Assembly (NCBI GenBank): GCA_014529385.2
Contig: CM043948.1
Location: 19,972,951 to 20,036,950, forward strand
Direction of reading: 5' to 3'
Length of the DNA: 64,000 nt
From: Adiantum capillus-veneris
Taxonomy: Eukaryota > Streptophyta > Polypodiopsida > Polypodiales > Pteridaceae
The notes below the pieces were generated by a model. It saw only the letters and a list, made by a program, of their open reading frames with translations. It had not been told where the DNA came from and did not search any database. The translations under genes were made by a program, and so were the position numbers. This document shows, in pieces, positions 42,316-53,264 of the stretch. Each line of letters starts with the position of its first letter. Within the stretch, counting starts at the first letter, position 1.

Positions 42316-45300
42316 GTGGAATCTCCTTTCACATCGCACGTGGACCCCACACCCCCAAAGAGTGTCCATGTGGATATCCTACCAACTTCTTACCAAGAAG
42401 GCCCTGTTGAGCTGCCTCCTTCAGAAGTTCCCTCTAGAGTACCGTTGGTGACAAGTAAAACCACGGGGAGCAACATTGCTTCTACCTCACAAGAAACCGT
42501 TAACACGTCGACTCTAGAAGGATTGTTCATTAATGATCATTGGACATACGACCTCCACACTGAGGTGTTGACGGATCTACACTCTGGCCACGCCTACCAT
42601 GTAGGATGGATAGAGATTGTACAATCCACCTCTAGTGCCACGAGCATCGAAGATCAACAGAAAATGATCTGTAATGTTATCCATGGCATTATTCAATCAG
42701 AAAGGCAAAACCGAGGGGTAAATATACTCTCAACTGGCCCCATGAGATTTTTGGATACGAGCAAGGCTCAACAGCCTACTCTATCACAAATGGAGACTCC
42801 TCTAATGAGCCCCATGGACCCATCTTACGTCATTTCACCTGGGGTCTCTATGCAATCTGAGCCTCCGAGCGAAAACTTTAGCTTCCCTAACTTGGCTCAA
42901 CCCTCTATCAAGGAAAACACAGTGCTCACTCCAGGGATAAGCCTGACAGAGAATGTACCGATGACATCTACGGTTAGCGCAGTGCCACTACCTAGTGTCG
43001 TAGTACCTAATATGGGGCCTCGACCATATGTGCCTCTAGCCCCTTATGCACACATGGCCCCCACACCTCCAATTGTACCACTTGCTTATGCTCCTCGAGT
43101 GCCGCTCCCTAGCTCTTATCCGAGTGGACCTATGCCCGGTTATGTTCCATATCCTGCATCATCCACACATATGCCAAGACCGGTACCCGTTCCTCTCCCA
43201 CATATGATTCCAAGAGTACCTCCACCGGCCCTACCTCCTCACATAGGTGACTTGGCAGCGTTTGCTCAAACCATAGGTCGATCTATCGCGGAAAATATGC
43301 GTCATGCATCTGATAGAGAGCCTAGAAGTAAGGCAGTACAAATTGCCAAACTCACGCAAAAATTCAATGGGGACGAAGATGCTAGGAAACACATTGAAGT
43401 GTTTGAACAAGTATGTGATTCCTTAGGGGAACGCAACGAACTACATAAGTGCAATGCCTTAAGCTTGACATTAAGTGGGAAGGCTGGAGATTGGTATAGG
43501 ACCCTAAGGGTGGACGAGAAAACAATCTACCCTACCCTTCGAAGGTTGTTTCTAAAGGAGTACATACGAGAAGGTGTGCTTTGGGGTGTAGCATCTCAGC
43601 TACAGAAGGCCGAACGTAAGGAAGGAGAGTCAGTAAGGGACTTCATTAGTCGTCTAAAGCACTTAAACTCTCGCTGCCCTGTAAATGAGCGCTTCAACAA
43701 TAACCAACTGCTTGATCGATTCATTCGAGGGTTGAGGAATGAAGGAATCTATAATGGACTAGTGATTAGAGGTATCACAACCTGGGAAGATGTCACTGCC
43801 AATGCAATCCAATTAGAGGACAACTTGATGATAGCAGGCATGAGGGTGTCTACTGACACGAGATCCACTAGCTCACAAGCCATTGAGTATGAACCCATGA
43901 CTGCAAAGCCCATTGCCAATGAGCCAAAGGTATTTGAGACATTCTTGACAGACCTCACCAAGGCAATCCAAGAGTCTCTTAAGGATAATCGACCCCCTCA
44001 AAATAGTCACATGTATCCAAGAAGGGAGCAACAATGGTGTTCCATTTGCTTAGGTCCACATAGCACTAGTGAGTGCCCTACGTTTAGAGTAAAATTTAAT
44101 GGAACTTGCAACGCATGTGGTAGGTATGGTCACCAAGCTAAGGATTGTTTAATGATCAAACGTATGATGGCAAATAGACCACCTGTAGCCTGGACGGATG
44201 CGCCTCGAGCTCCTGTATTGATGCCTACTCCACCTGTTGAGCAACTACCGCAACACATGGTCCCTAGATCTCAAAATGTTGTACAAGCTACACCGCTACC
44301 ACCTCCTGTGCTAGGACCGCAGCCCCCGCATCCAAGAGTCGCCCCTATGAACCAAGTGGGTTGCGAGCCATCAAATGCTTATGCAGATGGTTGTGAGGAG
44401 GAAATAGACACTAGTATTGCCTACGGACTTGATACATTGGAAGAGTGTCCTATATACTACATGGAAGATTGTTGGGGACAAGTCAAGCCGGTTTATCAAG
44501 CTGCTGCTCTCGCATCCAGAGGTCAAAATATCAACACCCAGGCTAGGAGGCCACCTCTTCAATGCTACGAGTGTGGTGGACCACATCGAGTAGCGGAGTG
44601 CCCTATTAGGCTGCAAAAGAATGCTGCACAGATGCAAGTGAATCAAGGGAGCACGTCTGCAATGCCAATACTCACATGTAATCGTTGTGGCATAGATCAC
44701 TTGATTGCCCAATGCCCCTATAACCCAAATGCGCCTAAAATCACACCCCTGAATTTGGTCGAAATTGCTAGTGTGACATCGCCAATACCACCCGTCGCAC
44801 CCGCTTATGCGATTACACGGTCCATGCTTCAAGGGCCAGGACATATCCTCGAAGAGAGAGATACCGCGTCAGTTATCCAAGCAAAGAAAAAGAAGACACG
44901 AAGGAAGAAGTCGCAGAATACGGAAAATTCAAAGCCAAGTTCCAAAACAAACATAGGAACAGGAGATGACCCCGTGTATATGAATGACCTCGAGGATGAT
45001 TCAGATTCAGTCGAGACAATGGAGACTAGAACCAATACCACAAAGGGAAAGACCGACAAAGAAAACCGTAACATGGAACCAAATGAAAACCGAATAAGAG
45101 AAAACCATAAAGAGCCTCTGAAAACACCACAAGTGTTTCCAAATCCAATCCAAGACCCCCAAGATAAACCGCAGGGGCAAAAAGGGAAGAATCGTAAAAA
45201 GAAGATTGGGACGTACCCAAACCCAGTAGACGAGATTGAGCAGGTGAAACATCTAAGAGGTTTAGTGGAGGAGACTCAAAGGAAACTAGAACCAGAACCC

Positions 45301-47160
45301 ATGCATATCAAAATTCATGACACAGTGTTTCCCACGCAAGTTCATCCACCCCACATGAACCATAGACCGTTAGCCATATCTAGTATCATCCAAGAAGGGA
45401 GTGAGGACAGGACATCAGAAAGTGAGCATACACCCTTCTTGTTGGAAAGGATGTTTAACGAAGGAATACCTGATCCCATTGAGGAATATGAGATTCCATC
45501 CTCACCAGTTCCTAGTCAAGGACCTACACCCTGCAAAACGCCAATGAATGTTGCCAAACTAGTGGACTTCATGTCTTCTGAGGTCCGAACCACGATCATA
45601 GCAAAGCTGTATGGAGATCCTGAGTTATTCCTTGCACTTCGAGCATTCCTTAACGGAGAGCTACGAACGGGATTACCGCAGTTTGCGCAACCAAATAGGC
45701 CTGACTCGATTATGATTGATGAGGAAAATCATGTGCAATCACTTGACTTAGATGGACACGAGTCTGTGATCGAGGTACCCATTAACGAATTAGGGCAGTA
45801 TTTTGAAGGCGACGAGTCTAATGCGACCCTACCCATCACTACCAAGGGATTAACTATAAAGGGAATTCTTGATGGTGGTGCGGGAGTTAGCATCGTTACA
45901 AAAGATTGTTGGGAATCCATGGGAAAACCCCGCCTCAGTGTTACTAACATTGTGGTAAAGATGGCAAATGGTACCATAGCCAAACCTATGGGGATGCTCA
46001 AGGATCTTAAGATCAAAGTTCTAGGACACAAGGTACGACATACGTTCATTGTAATGGATTTCTCTAAACACCTTATGTCATATGAAATGATTTTAGGACG
46101 ACCATTCATGAGGGAAGCACAAATGGTTCACGATTGGTCTAAAAATCATGTCTATTTGCAATTCCAAGACTCTGTCCTTAGAGTGGATTTGGTGACTGGT
46201 AAGGTACACCCCTTAGGGAGTAAAACCATTATTGATCATCGCTCTGACACCACAGTTCACTCGGCCCCACTACAATATTGTTACACTTGTAAGAAGGATA
46301 CAGACATTGGCCAAGATTCTCCTTATATGGATGTGTTACCGGGTATGACGGAATCAAACAATGTGGATTGGGTCCACCTAGCATCAACCATAGACACTTG
46401 GGGAAATAGGGGGACGACCTGGGTAACACCTGAGGGGGATGAAATGCCTATACCCTTAAATATGCTACAAGCAATGCATATCGCTTCCGACAAGACTCAT
46501 CCTAATGTAACGAAGAAAACATACAAGTGGGTCCCTAAAGCTTCTTTAGTGACCATAACTAGTGCTAAAAAACAGAAGCCTTGTAAGAAACGTACCACTC
46601 GCTCCAAGAAAAGTAAGAAAATGTTGCGATGGATCCCTAAACGACTATTGGAAGCCCAAGGCTACTATCAAGGAAATGATCAAATCTGGGTGCCAAAACG
46701 TAGATTGTGCTCTTACCTATCACCTGACCCAAGTGAGCCCAATCCCGTTCCAAAACGAATCAATGATCGTGGAAAGAAAAAAATCACAGAATGCTACACA
46801 CCCGCTCCCGAGCTAGTTTGGGTACCAAAGAAAGAACGATTTGTTCCACCGAGCTCAGGAAGGGGGGAGTCCCATGAAGATTCTAGCTCCTCATGTAATA
46901 CATCCATAGAGGTAAAAGCTTCTACACAGCCTCCATCTATAGTAGTGGACCTCCATGAAGCTACAAAAGAATCCACACCTCCCAGTGTTCAAGAATCACC
47001 TGATGAACCACTTCAAGTTCGATCCTGGGAGAGTACCTTACCACCGTTGCAACTCGACAAGGCACCTAGGGTAATAACAAACTACTGGCAAAAATCCTCA
47101 CCTATTACCAACTGGAACAATTGGTTTCAAAGGGTGACAAGCTCATTTCAAACGGTATGA
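42316..47160 (+). CDS. Gag-protease polyprotein of the GAG-only element (1,614 aa)
   Basis: A single intact frame. The N-terminal third is Pro/Ser-rich. Residues about 338-505 form a retrotransposon gag domain (KLTQKFNGDEDARKHIEVFE, AGDWYRTL, FLKEYIREG, RDFISRLKHLN). Zinc knuckles start at residues 575, 598, 750 and 788; the second is canonical CX2CX4HX4C and the others are CX2CX3HX4C. Residues 1060-1290 hold a retropepsin-like fold with ILDGGAGVSIV (catalytic Asp about 1186) and ILGRPFMRE (about 1259). The C-terminus is basic and has W-V/I-P-K motifs at residues 1405, 1439, 1458 and 1502. No polymerase follows. Expected roles are particle assembly, RNA binding and self-processing. The Asp-Gly-Gly active-site loop differs from the usual Asp-Ser/Thr-Gly. 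Start codon choice is uncertain (see 41985). Confidence 0.93.
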   Translation: MESPFTSHVDPTPPKSVHVDILPTSYQEGPVELPPSEVPSRVPLVTSKTTGSNIASTSQETVNTSTLEGLFINDHWTYDLHTEVLTDLHSGHAYHVGWIEIVQSTSSATSIEDQQKMICNVIHGIIQSERQNRGVNILSTGPMRFLDTSKAQQPTLSQMETPLMSPMDPSYVISPGVSMQSEPPSENFSFPNLAQPSIKENTVLTPGISLTENVPMTSTVSAVPLPSVVVPNMGPRPYVPLAPYAHMAPTPPIVPLAYAPRVPLPSSYPSGPMPGYVPYPASSTHMPRPVPVPLPHMIPRVPPPALPPHIGDLAAFAQTIGRSIAENMRHASDREPRSKAVQIAKLTQKFNGDEDARKHIEVFEQVCDSLGERNELHKCNALSLTLSGKAGDWYRTLRVDEKTIYPTLRRLFLKEYIREGVLWGVASQLQKAERKEGESVRDFISRLKHLNSRCPVNERFNNNQLLDRFIRGLRNEGIYNGLVIRGITTWEDVTANAIQLEDNLMIAGMRVSTDTRSTSSQAIEYEPMTAKPIANEPKVFETFLTDLTKAIQESLKDNRPPQNSHMYPRREQQWCSICLGPHSTSECPTFRVKFNGTCNACGRYGHQAKDCLMIKRMMANRPPVAWTDAPRAPVLMPTPPVEQLPQHMVPRSQNVVQATPLPPPVLGPQPPHPRVAPMNQVGCEPSNAYADGCEEEIDTSIAYGLDTLEECPIYYMEDCWGQVKPVYQAAALASRGQNINTQARRPPLQCYECGGPHRVAECPIRLQKNAAQMQVNQGSTSAMPILTCNRCGIDHLIAQCPYNPNAPKITPLNLVEIASVTSPIPPVAPAYAITRSMLQGPGHILEERDTASVIQAKKKKTRRKKSQNTENSKPSSKTNIGTGDDPVYMNDLEDDSDSVETMETRTNTTKGKTDKENRNMEPNENRIRENHKEPLKTPQVFPNPIQDPQDKPQGQKGKNRKKKIGTYPNPVDEIEQVKHLRGLVEETQRKLEPEPMHIKIHDTVFPTQVHPPHMNHRPLAISSIIQEGSEDRTSESEHTPFLLERMFNEGIPDPIEEYEIPSSPVPSQGPTPCKTPMNVAKLVDFMSSEVRTTIIAKLYGDPELFLALRAFLNGELRTGLPQFAQPNRPDSIMIDEENHVQSLDLDGHESVIEVPINELGQYFEGDESNATLPITTKGLTIKGILDGGAGVSIVTKDCWESMGKPRLSVTNIVVKMANGTIAKPMGMLKDLKIKVLGHKVRHTFIVMDFSKHLMSYEMILGRPFMREAQMVHDWSKNHVYLQFQDSVLRVDLVTGKVHPLGSKTIIDHRSDTTVHSAPLQYCYTCKKDTDIGQDSPYMDVLPGMTESNNVDWVHLASTIDTWGNRGTTWVTPEGDEMPIPLNMLQAMHIASDKTHPNVTKKTYKWVPKASLVTITSAKKQKPCKKRTTRSKKSKKMLRWIPKRLLEAQGYYQGNDQIWVPKRRLCSYLSPDPSEPNPVPKRINDRGKKKITECYTPAPELVWVPKKERFVPPSSGRGESHEDSSSSCNTSIEVKASTQPPSIVVDLHEATKESTPPSVQESPDEPLQVRSWESTLPPLQLDKAPRVITNYWQKSSPITNWNNWFQRVTSSFQTV

Positions 47161-48775
47161 TCTACCCAAGGAAGGGGGGAATGTTTGTGGACATCCATCA
47201 TTCACTTGCTTCCCTCTCAACCTTTTTCCCTGACCTCTCAATTCCAATCTTAGGGAATGTACATATAAAGCTTTATACTCACAAACAAAAAAAAAAAGAG
47301 CAAGAGCAATTAGCAAACGAGTATGCACATTAAAGTCAAAACATTGACTCAGACCTACACATGTCACATTTGGTACAGTGAAACAGAAACCTATGCCATA
47401 AAACACCTTTGATCCTCATCACTTGAGTGATGGAGGGTAGGTAAGATTAGTACGATAGGAATGTTTCTGTTTTAGAGTTGAGTGATTAGAAAAGTTCTCT
47501 TTTCCCACTGATGTGCCTCCTGGAGGTATTCCTTTTGCTTCCTAGTGTGTACAGGAGCGTGTTGCTATTGATAGTATTTGGACCTTCATGGAATCTTTCT
47601 CTCGTTCACACTTCAAATCAAGCGCGACCATCGACACAAACAGGTGTTTCTTGTCCATTAGCATTGCCCTTATCTTTTTTGCATCCATGTTTGTCTGCTT
47701 TGATTGTGATTGGTAGCATAATATTCAGCGCATTGGCTTAGTATCAAACATTTAATTCAATGTAATGTTTTGTCATAATCACTTGTCTAGGTTTAAAAAT
47801 CAAGCAGTCTGACTAAGCTAGTTTGACCAAGCTAGGTGTTAGAAATCTTCTCTTAATACCATGGGAAATGCCTTCCTAATAAACAATGGTTACTTAGGTT
47901 CTTAATCCGATTTAGGCAGCATTGTATGAAATGTACTAGGGCTTTCTAGTGGGCTTAACCCTATTGACCTTTAGCTTAAGTATTATAAAGGGAGTTTACT
48001 AATGTGATGAGCCTAGGGAGGGTAACAGTGTTATATGACCCCCCAAAGTTACAAAATTAAAATGATGAAAATGAACAAACAAAAAATCAAAGTGCCACAA
48101 TGTAAAATTTTAAGCTGGAAGAGAAATCTCAGCTTGATTTGGTACTTCACTCACATGTATTGCCTATGGTACTAGAGCCCTAGAGGTTCCCAGTGTGGGC
48201 GCTTTTCCTTGAAAAGCAAAAAACCCAAGGCATACAAAATAAGCACACACATCAAAATTGAATCAGTGTGAAAAGACCTTGGGGGGTCAAAGAAAAAGTA
48301 ATCAGTCAGGCGATGATTTCATGAGAAATTCCTTTTATGGTAGCTTAACTACAAAGTTTTCTAGGTATAGCCTCTAGTCAGCCCTCGAACATGAATACTT
48401 GGCTCTCGCGATTAAACAACTTAATTGACCACAGAAAGTTAAGAAGCTTACCCATGGTATTAATATTCGATCTCTAGTGCTTTTCGACCGTCAAATTAGC
48501 AACCCCAGACTTGTTTAATTTTTTACCTTTACATCTGTTTATGCATTTGATTACATTGCAATTTAATGTTCATTGCTGACAAATTGTTTGAAATTCTTTT
48601 TCCAATCAATGTGTCTACCTAAAACTGCATATGCTTTTTAAGAGAATGCCATTACTGTGCCAATGTTGTTTGATTTTGCAGTGACTGAAGAAGGCTAAGG
48701 ACATTCATCTCAAATGCTCTTCCACCTCGACGAACCAGCTTCAACTCAATAGCTTCCGAGGACGGAATCTACATC
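47161..48775 (+). other. 3' non-coding internal region of the GAG-only element
   Basis: About 1.6 kb without a conserved frame. It begins with a polypurine run AAGGAAGGGGGGA (47168-47180) followed directly by ATGTTTGTGG, which looks like a second polypurine tract. No antisense frame or pol motif is seen. Confidence 0.75.
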
Positions 48776-48788
48776 AGGAAGGGGGGCA
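48776..48788 (+). other. Polypurine tract of the GAG-only element
   Basis: AGGAAGGGGGGCA lies immediately before the 3' LTR. Confidence 0.9.
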
Positions 48789-49084
48789 TGTTAACCCTCA
48801 CGGCACACGGACACCCATCACCTACGATGGACGCGTATTATGTATTTGGTAGAGTCAGGTACCGGGCTTGTCGGACCAATAGGGAAAGGTAGAGTGATCG
48901 CCGATGAGAGGCGCACTTTAACTTGGACATTCAAGGGATTAGTTGGTTAAGCATGGGCGCCCAAGTGTGAATGGGGTGAGCTCCTATAAAAGCCAACTAA
49001 ACCTAATTTTTACTCATTCTCTCATTTGTGCAATTGAAGAGTGCTCTTGCTCCATCTCCATCTTCTTCTTCTTCTTCACCTCCT

Positions 49085-49128
<44 letters not shown>

Positions 49129-49371
49129 TGTGTGCGATCGAGCATTACGAAGGCACGACGACGGCGAAGCGGTTGAGCGCGGCACGACTGCAGCTTCTTC
49201 TTCATCGCGGCGAGGAATCCACCACGAAGGCGAGCGTAGAGCGGTGAGTGACACACCCTTTGTTTTCTTGAGCTTGCTAGTTTAGGCTTGTTGTGTGCTT
49301 GGAGCCGTTTGTGGCTCGCATACGGTGTATTGGCAAGTCCCTTGCTTCGACAGTGCGGCAAGGAGCGCACA
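48789..49371 (+). repeat. 3' LTR of the GAG-only element
   Basis: 583 bp, matching 40382-40962 except for one extra TG unit near 49085 and one A-to-G change near 49287. It is followed by the CCTCA duplication. Confidence 0.96.
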
Positions 49372-50650
49372 CCTCATAAAGTTCATCTTCTTGTTTGTGC
49401 TTAGGGATCCATTGATATAACACATCACTGGCACCTTGGTGATGTATCCATCCTAACTTTTATGAATCATTCTCCTCCATTGGTCTCTAGAAAATCCTTT
49501 GAGAAACATGATGGTTTGTATAAAGGCTAACAAGTCTACCAATAATCTGGTTGAACAATGAAACTAATAGAGTGGCATCTAGTAGATCATCCTCAACTCA
49601 CTTTTGCACATTTTTTTATCCAATATCCAAATTCTAGCCAAGAAAGGTAATCAACAATTTCATGGTGTTTTCCTAGTGTATGCACACTGTTCTCAATTCA
49701 AATTGGTTTAAGATCAACATCTATCTTGCACTTTTTATGCAAGGTCCGCTTTGCCATAATTCACATCCATGCACTTTTTCCTTATCAATCTACCTCTTTG
49801 GTTAAATATGTGCCTTTGGGATATCTAGGGTAATGGAATAGCTAATTGCATGTAGACATGCACATACATCCTGATTTTCTTCTCCCCTTCATCAATGAAA
49901 TTGTATCTCGGGTCTATTTTTTCTTTGCTTGTTTAGCGATTCTATCAAACATGATTGGATATGTTCCTTTGATATTGTCCATGATATTGTCCATTTATAG
50001 CACCATTATGTCAGTTGTATGCCAAGCATGCATTTGTAACATCCAAATTCCAAACCAATCCTAGTGGCTGCACTCTTGATTAATTATTGATCTTAACCGT
50101 CACCAAAGGGTGCTGATACAAATTCCACAATTCCTAGTTATTCACATAATTGGCACCCCCTCATGATAAATTACCACCAACACAACCTTGACATTGTTCA
50201 CTTCCCCAGGAATGCATCCTTCTTTGGCACCTTCCCATGGAATTAATTTTTCTAATTCTGAAGGCTCTTTTGGAATCTTGGTACTAGTTGCAACAATTGA
50301 ACTTGTCATTAATAGAGAAATATTATTTTATTTCTCTCAAAGAAAAAATGCACTAATTTGCAGCCATTTTTTAATATTCTTTGTCTGTATTCCATCAAAG
50401 CCTTCTCAGACCCGTGCTTCTTATCATGAATGTGAGGTAAACCAAGATAATTATGAGCACTTTTCTAATAAAGTGGCTCCTTGAAGACAACATACCAAGA
50501 GGTCTCTTGAGCAGAGAAAAAATCGTGGAAGAAGAAAGCCACCACTCCATTTCCTTCTCTATCAAACTCTTCAAAAAGTGAGTTTTCTCACAAAGACGAT
50601 CATTTTTCAAGCATATAAAAAACAAGGGCACATACTTGCTCATCTACCTA
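49372..50650 (-). pseudogene. Upstream part of the gypsy pol split by the GAG-only element
   Basis: On the minus strand, directly before the insertion point, residues LYQWIPKHKQEDELYE precede the EAHEG motif at 40381. This order is expected at the RNase H to integrase zinc-domain junction. A preceding pattern with R-x-x-x-x-S-K and Y-x-x near 49480 fits the same region. Beyond about 49800 the similarity is too weak to assign. Confidence 0.5.
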
Positions 50651-51309
50651 GAAATCTTCTAGAAATAAGCATATCAAATGCAAGTTAAAGAAGGGGAAAT
50701 AATATCACATTCCTTTCCTTTGTCAGAAATTATGAGATCATCCTAGGTGGACAAAGCATATGACTATCACATGGTACAAGGTGACTGTAATGCAAAGGTG
50801 GCCAAAGGAGACACATACACAAAAAGACATTTGACCCACTTGCCTAAATTTTTTTTCCATGCACAATTTGGGGTTTTATAAGATAGTTCAAACGATTTAG
50901 AGGAATTATCCAAGAGTACTCAACAAACATGCCTTTGTTGGTTGAAAGGCTATTGGAGACAAGGAAATTCTTAACCCAAGCACTTACATAACTTCTAGAT
51001 AGTTGAAAATAAGTTATCTTACAAGTCCCCAACACTAATGACTACCCTGTTGCTTTAAGGTTTTAAGCAAAAATTAAAATGGACCTTTATAGAATCATGC
51101 CACTTAGGAGGAAGGCAAAGGAAGTGGGCATATCTGTGACTAACATTGTTTTAAGGAAGTTATAAAGAATCTTTTGAGAATTGTAAGTGTCTCTTTTCCT
51201 CAATAAAAACATGATAGAAAATCTCTTTTATGTTTATATGCCAAAAATTTTCTTTCTGTATTTATGAGAAAGGAATTTTCTTTAGTTGTGTGAGCCAAGC
51301 TCGCTCGCT

Positions 51310-51310
51310 T

Positions 51311-51362
<52 letters not shown>
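51310..51362. repeat. (CT)n microsatellite
   Basis: About 26 uninterrupted CT units. Confidence 0.97.
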
Positions 51363-51364
<2 letters not shown>

Positions 51365-52079
51365 GGTGCTTACACATGGTTCAAATATTCTTTTGATTTC
51401 TTTCAAGGGTGGGTGAAGGGGCTTCACACATATAGCAAAGAAAATCTTATGTGCCTCGGATGATTAAGCCCCTATCTTCAACATAGGATCAAACACATTT
51501 GAAAACAAGCATGAATGTATGATTCTTAGATTATATTTGGATGTAAGACATGTTTCTGAGCCACATATGTGTACAAGGACAATACCAAAAAGGGCTTGTT
51601 TTAGGTGGAAAAGGCCTCTATGAAATTCATATTGTATCCTTTGAACCAAAGGGAATAGTCGCAACTATAGTGAAACACAGACGGCATTCATCTCTACTAG
51701 GTTTTAAGCCTCATAACCTTCAATTATGTGAGTGAGGGCAAGTAATACCATGGAAAATATGTGTTGAAAACCATGTGTGCAAGTAATGCGGTGGAAACTA
51801 TATGTGGAAAACCATTGTACATAACACGATGAGTTCAACTTTGTGCATTTACACATAAACACATTTGAAATTATTGAGTGTGTAGGAACTATCCCAAGAA
51901 ACCACATACTATTCATAATAAACTCTACCTTGCATGCATTGTATGATCCCTATGTGTATCTAGGTGGTCCAGAACTAAGTTGGTAGGCAAAGACATGTGA
52001 TGTCCCATGACACCAGATACTATTTTTGAGAACCTATACATTGCGTGCATTGTATGGGGACTATGTGTACCTCTCTTGT

Positions 52080-52275
52080 ATAGTTAGATCTTAGTTGATA
52101 GTGATCCATGTGATGTGCTATGCCCTTTGTATAGTTGCATATGAGTCCAAAAAGAACTATTATCTTCATGGATCCACCCCTCTTTGTATGAGAGCTAGTT
52201 GGTGATTCATTTTATTCTACATGAGTATACTAGCCCTAGATTCCCCATGAGCTCTTATTTAAGAGACATCTTCTA
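52080..52275 (+). repeat. Dispersed direct repeat, copy 1
   Basis: It shares with 53265-53450 the phrases GCATATGAGTCCAAAAAG, TATCTTCATGG, GAGAGCTA-TTGGTGATT, CTAG-CCTAGATTCCC and GAGCTCTTATTT, about 1,185 bp apart in the same orientation. A degenerate LTR pair is possible. Confidence 0.8.
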
Positions 52276-53264
52276 TCCACTTTCAAGTTAATTCAATTTT
52301 AGTTTATGGTTTAATTATCTTTTGCATAATTGTGTAATCTTAATTACAAATGTCCCTTTGCTCTATCCACTCTAACAACAAGTGGTGTTAGAGTTGGACA
52401 GTTAGTATTCTAGTTAAAATGACTTCGCCTTATTAGTCAATCTGTTAATCCTCTATATGTGGCAAAGTTCTTGATAAACCCTTAACGTGACATATCCTCC
52501 ATAGGTTGATTAGAGCTCATTATGAGATTGTTAGATGTGCATTAATGAGTTAGGTGTCAATTTCTCATTCCGCTTGCATATAATAGGCCTCTCTACTATC
52601 CTCTTAATCCCATGATAATTGACTCAATTATATCGATTTAGTCGATTAAATTTGGTCAATTGATTCAAGAATAAGTTAAATCACTTAATTGACCTCTAGT
52701 TAAAGTTAGTTTGCATAAGATTTGTGCGGTTTTTGTCTCCATTGTTCCATTTTTGCAATGCAATTCTGATTTTTTCATCCAAGATCAAGCGTACTAGTAG
52801 TCCTAGTAGTAGCAAGAAAGGGGAGGCACATGTTTTAGGGTCAAAGGACGAGGAAAAGGACCGAGATCTTGAACAAGGGAGTAACAACAATGAGTGCTCT
52901 CATAAATTCTGGGATATTTTATAGAGAACATGGGAGCTCCTTGGTCTCATGCTTTGTATTTATTTGGATTGCTTTGGTTTAGTTGTGACTCCCTAATTTG
53001 AGGGGAGTTCTCTTGCAGCCTATGTGAAACATAATATTTGTGACATTTGCCTCGGTGAAATTAGTCTTGATTCCATTAGTCATTCTTTGTGACACGTTGA
53101 GTCTTCGTGAGATTATTCTTGTCCTTGTACATTGTGTCATTGGTCCAAACCCAAAGGAGAGTTTTGTTGGGTGTGTGGACTTTGCCCCATGACATGACAC
53201 AAACTACTCTTGGTGAGAATATGAACCCTATCTGTACCACCTATACTGTAGTCAAATCCCAATT

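Larger units (their letters stand above)
40382..49371 (+). mobile_element. Young non-autonomous LTR retrotransposon encoding only Gag-protease
   Basis: An 8,990-bp element with a CCTCA target duplication (40377-40381 and 49372-49376), LTRs of 581 and 583 bp, a tRNA-Asp-type primer site, a repeat-rich leader, a 1,614-codon frame, about 1.6 kb of 3' non-coding sequence and a polypurine tract. I find no RT, RNase H or integrase on either strand between the LTRs. By eye the two LTRs differ by one substitution and one TG unit, so insertion was recent. The primer site and the LRSG-type start upstream of gag suggest derivation from a Tat/Athila-like lineage. This matches the published concept of GAG-only terminal-repeat elements (TR-GAG). 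Confidence 0.93.

Noticed and set aside
42316-47160. Reading the 1,614-codon frame as a host gene with zinc fingers
   Set aside because: The gag domain, zinc knuckles and protease lie between matching LTRs with a target duplication, primer site and polypurine tract, so it is a retrotransposon protein.
47161-48788. A hidden RT or integrase in the 3' part of the GAG-only element
   Set aside because: I looked for the RT catalytic Asp-Asp box, RNase H and integrase motifs on both strands and found none; open frames are all under 90 codons.
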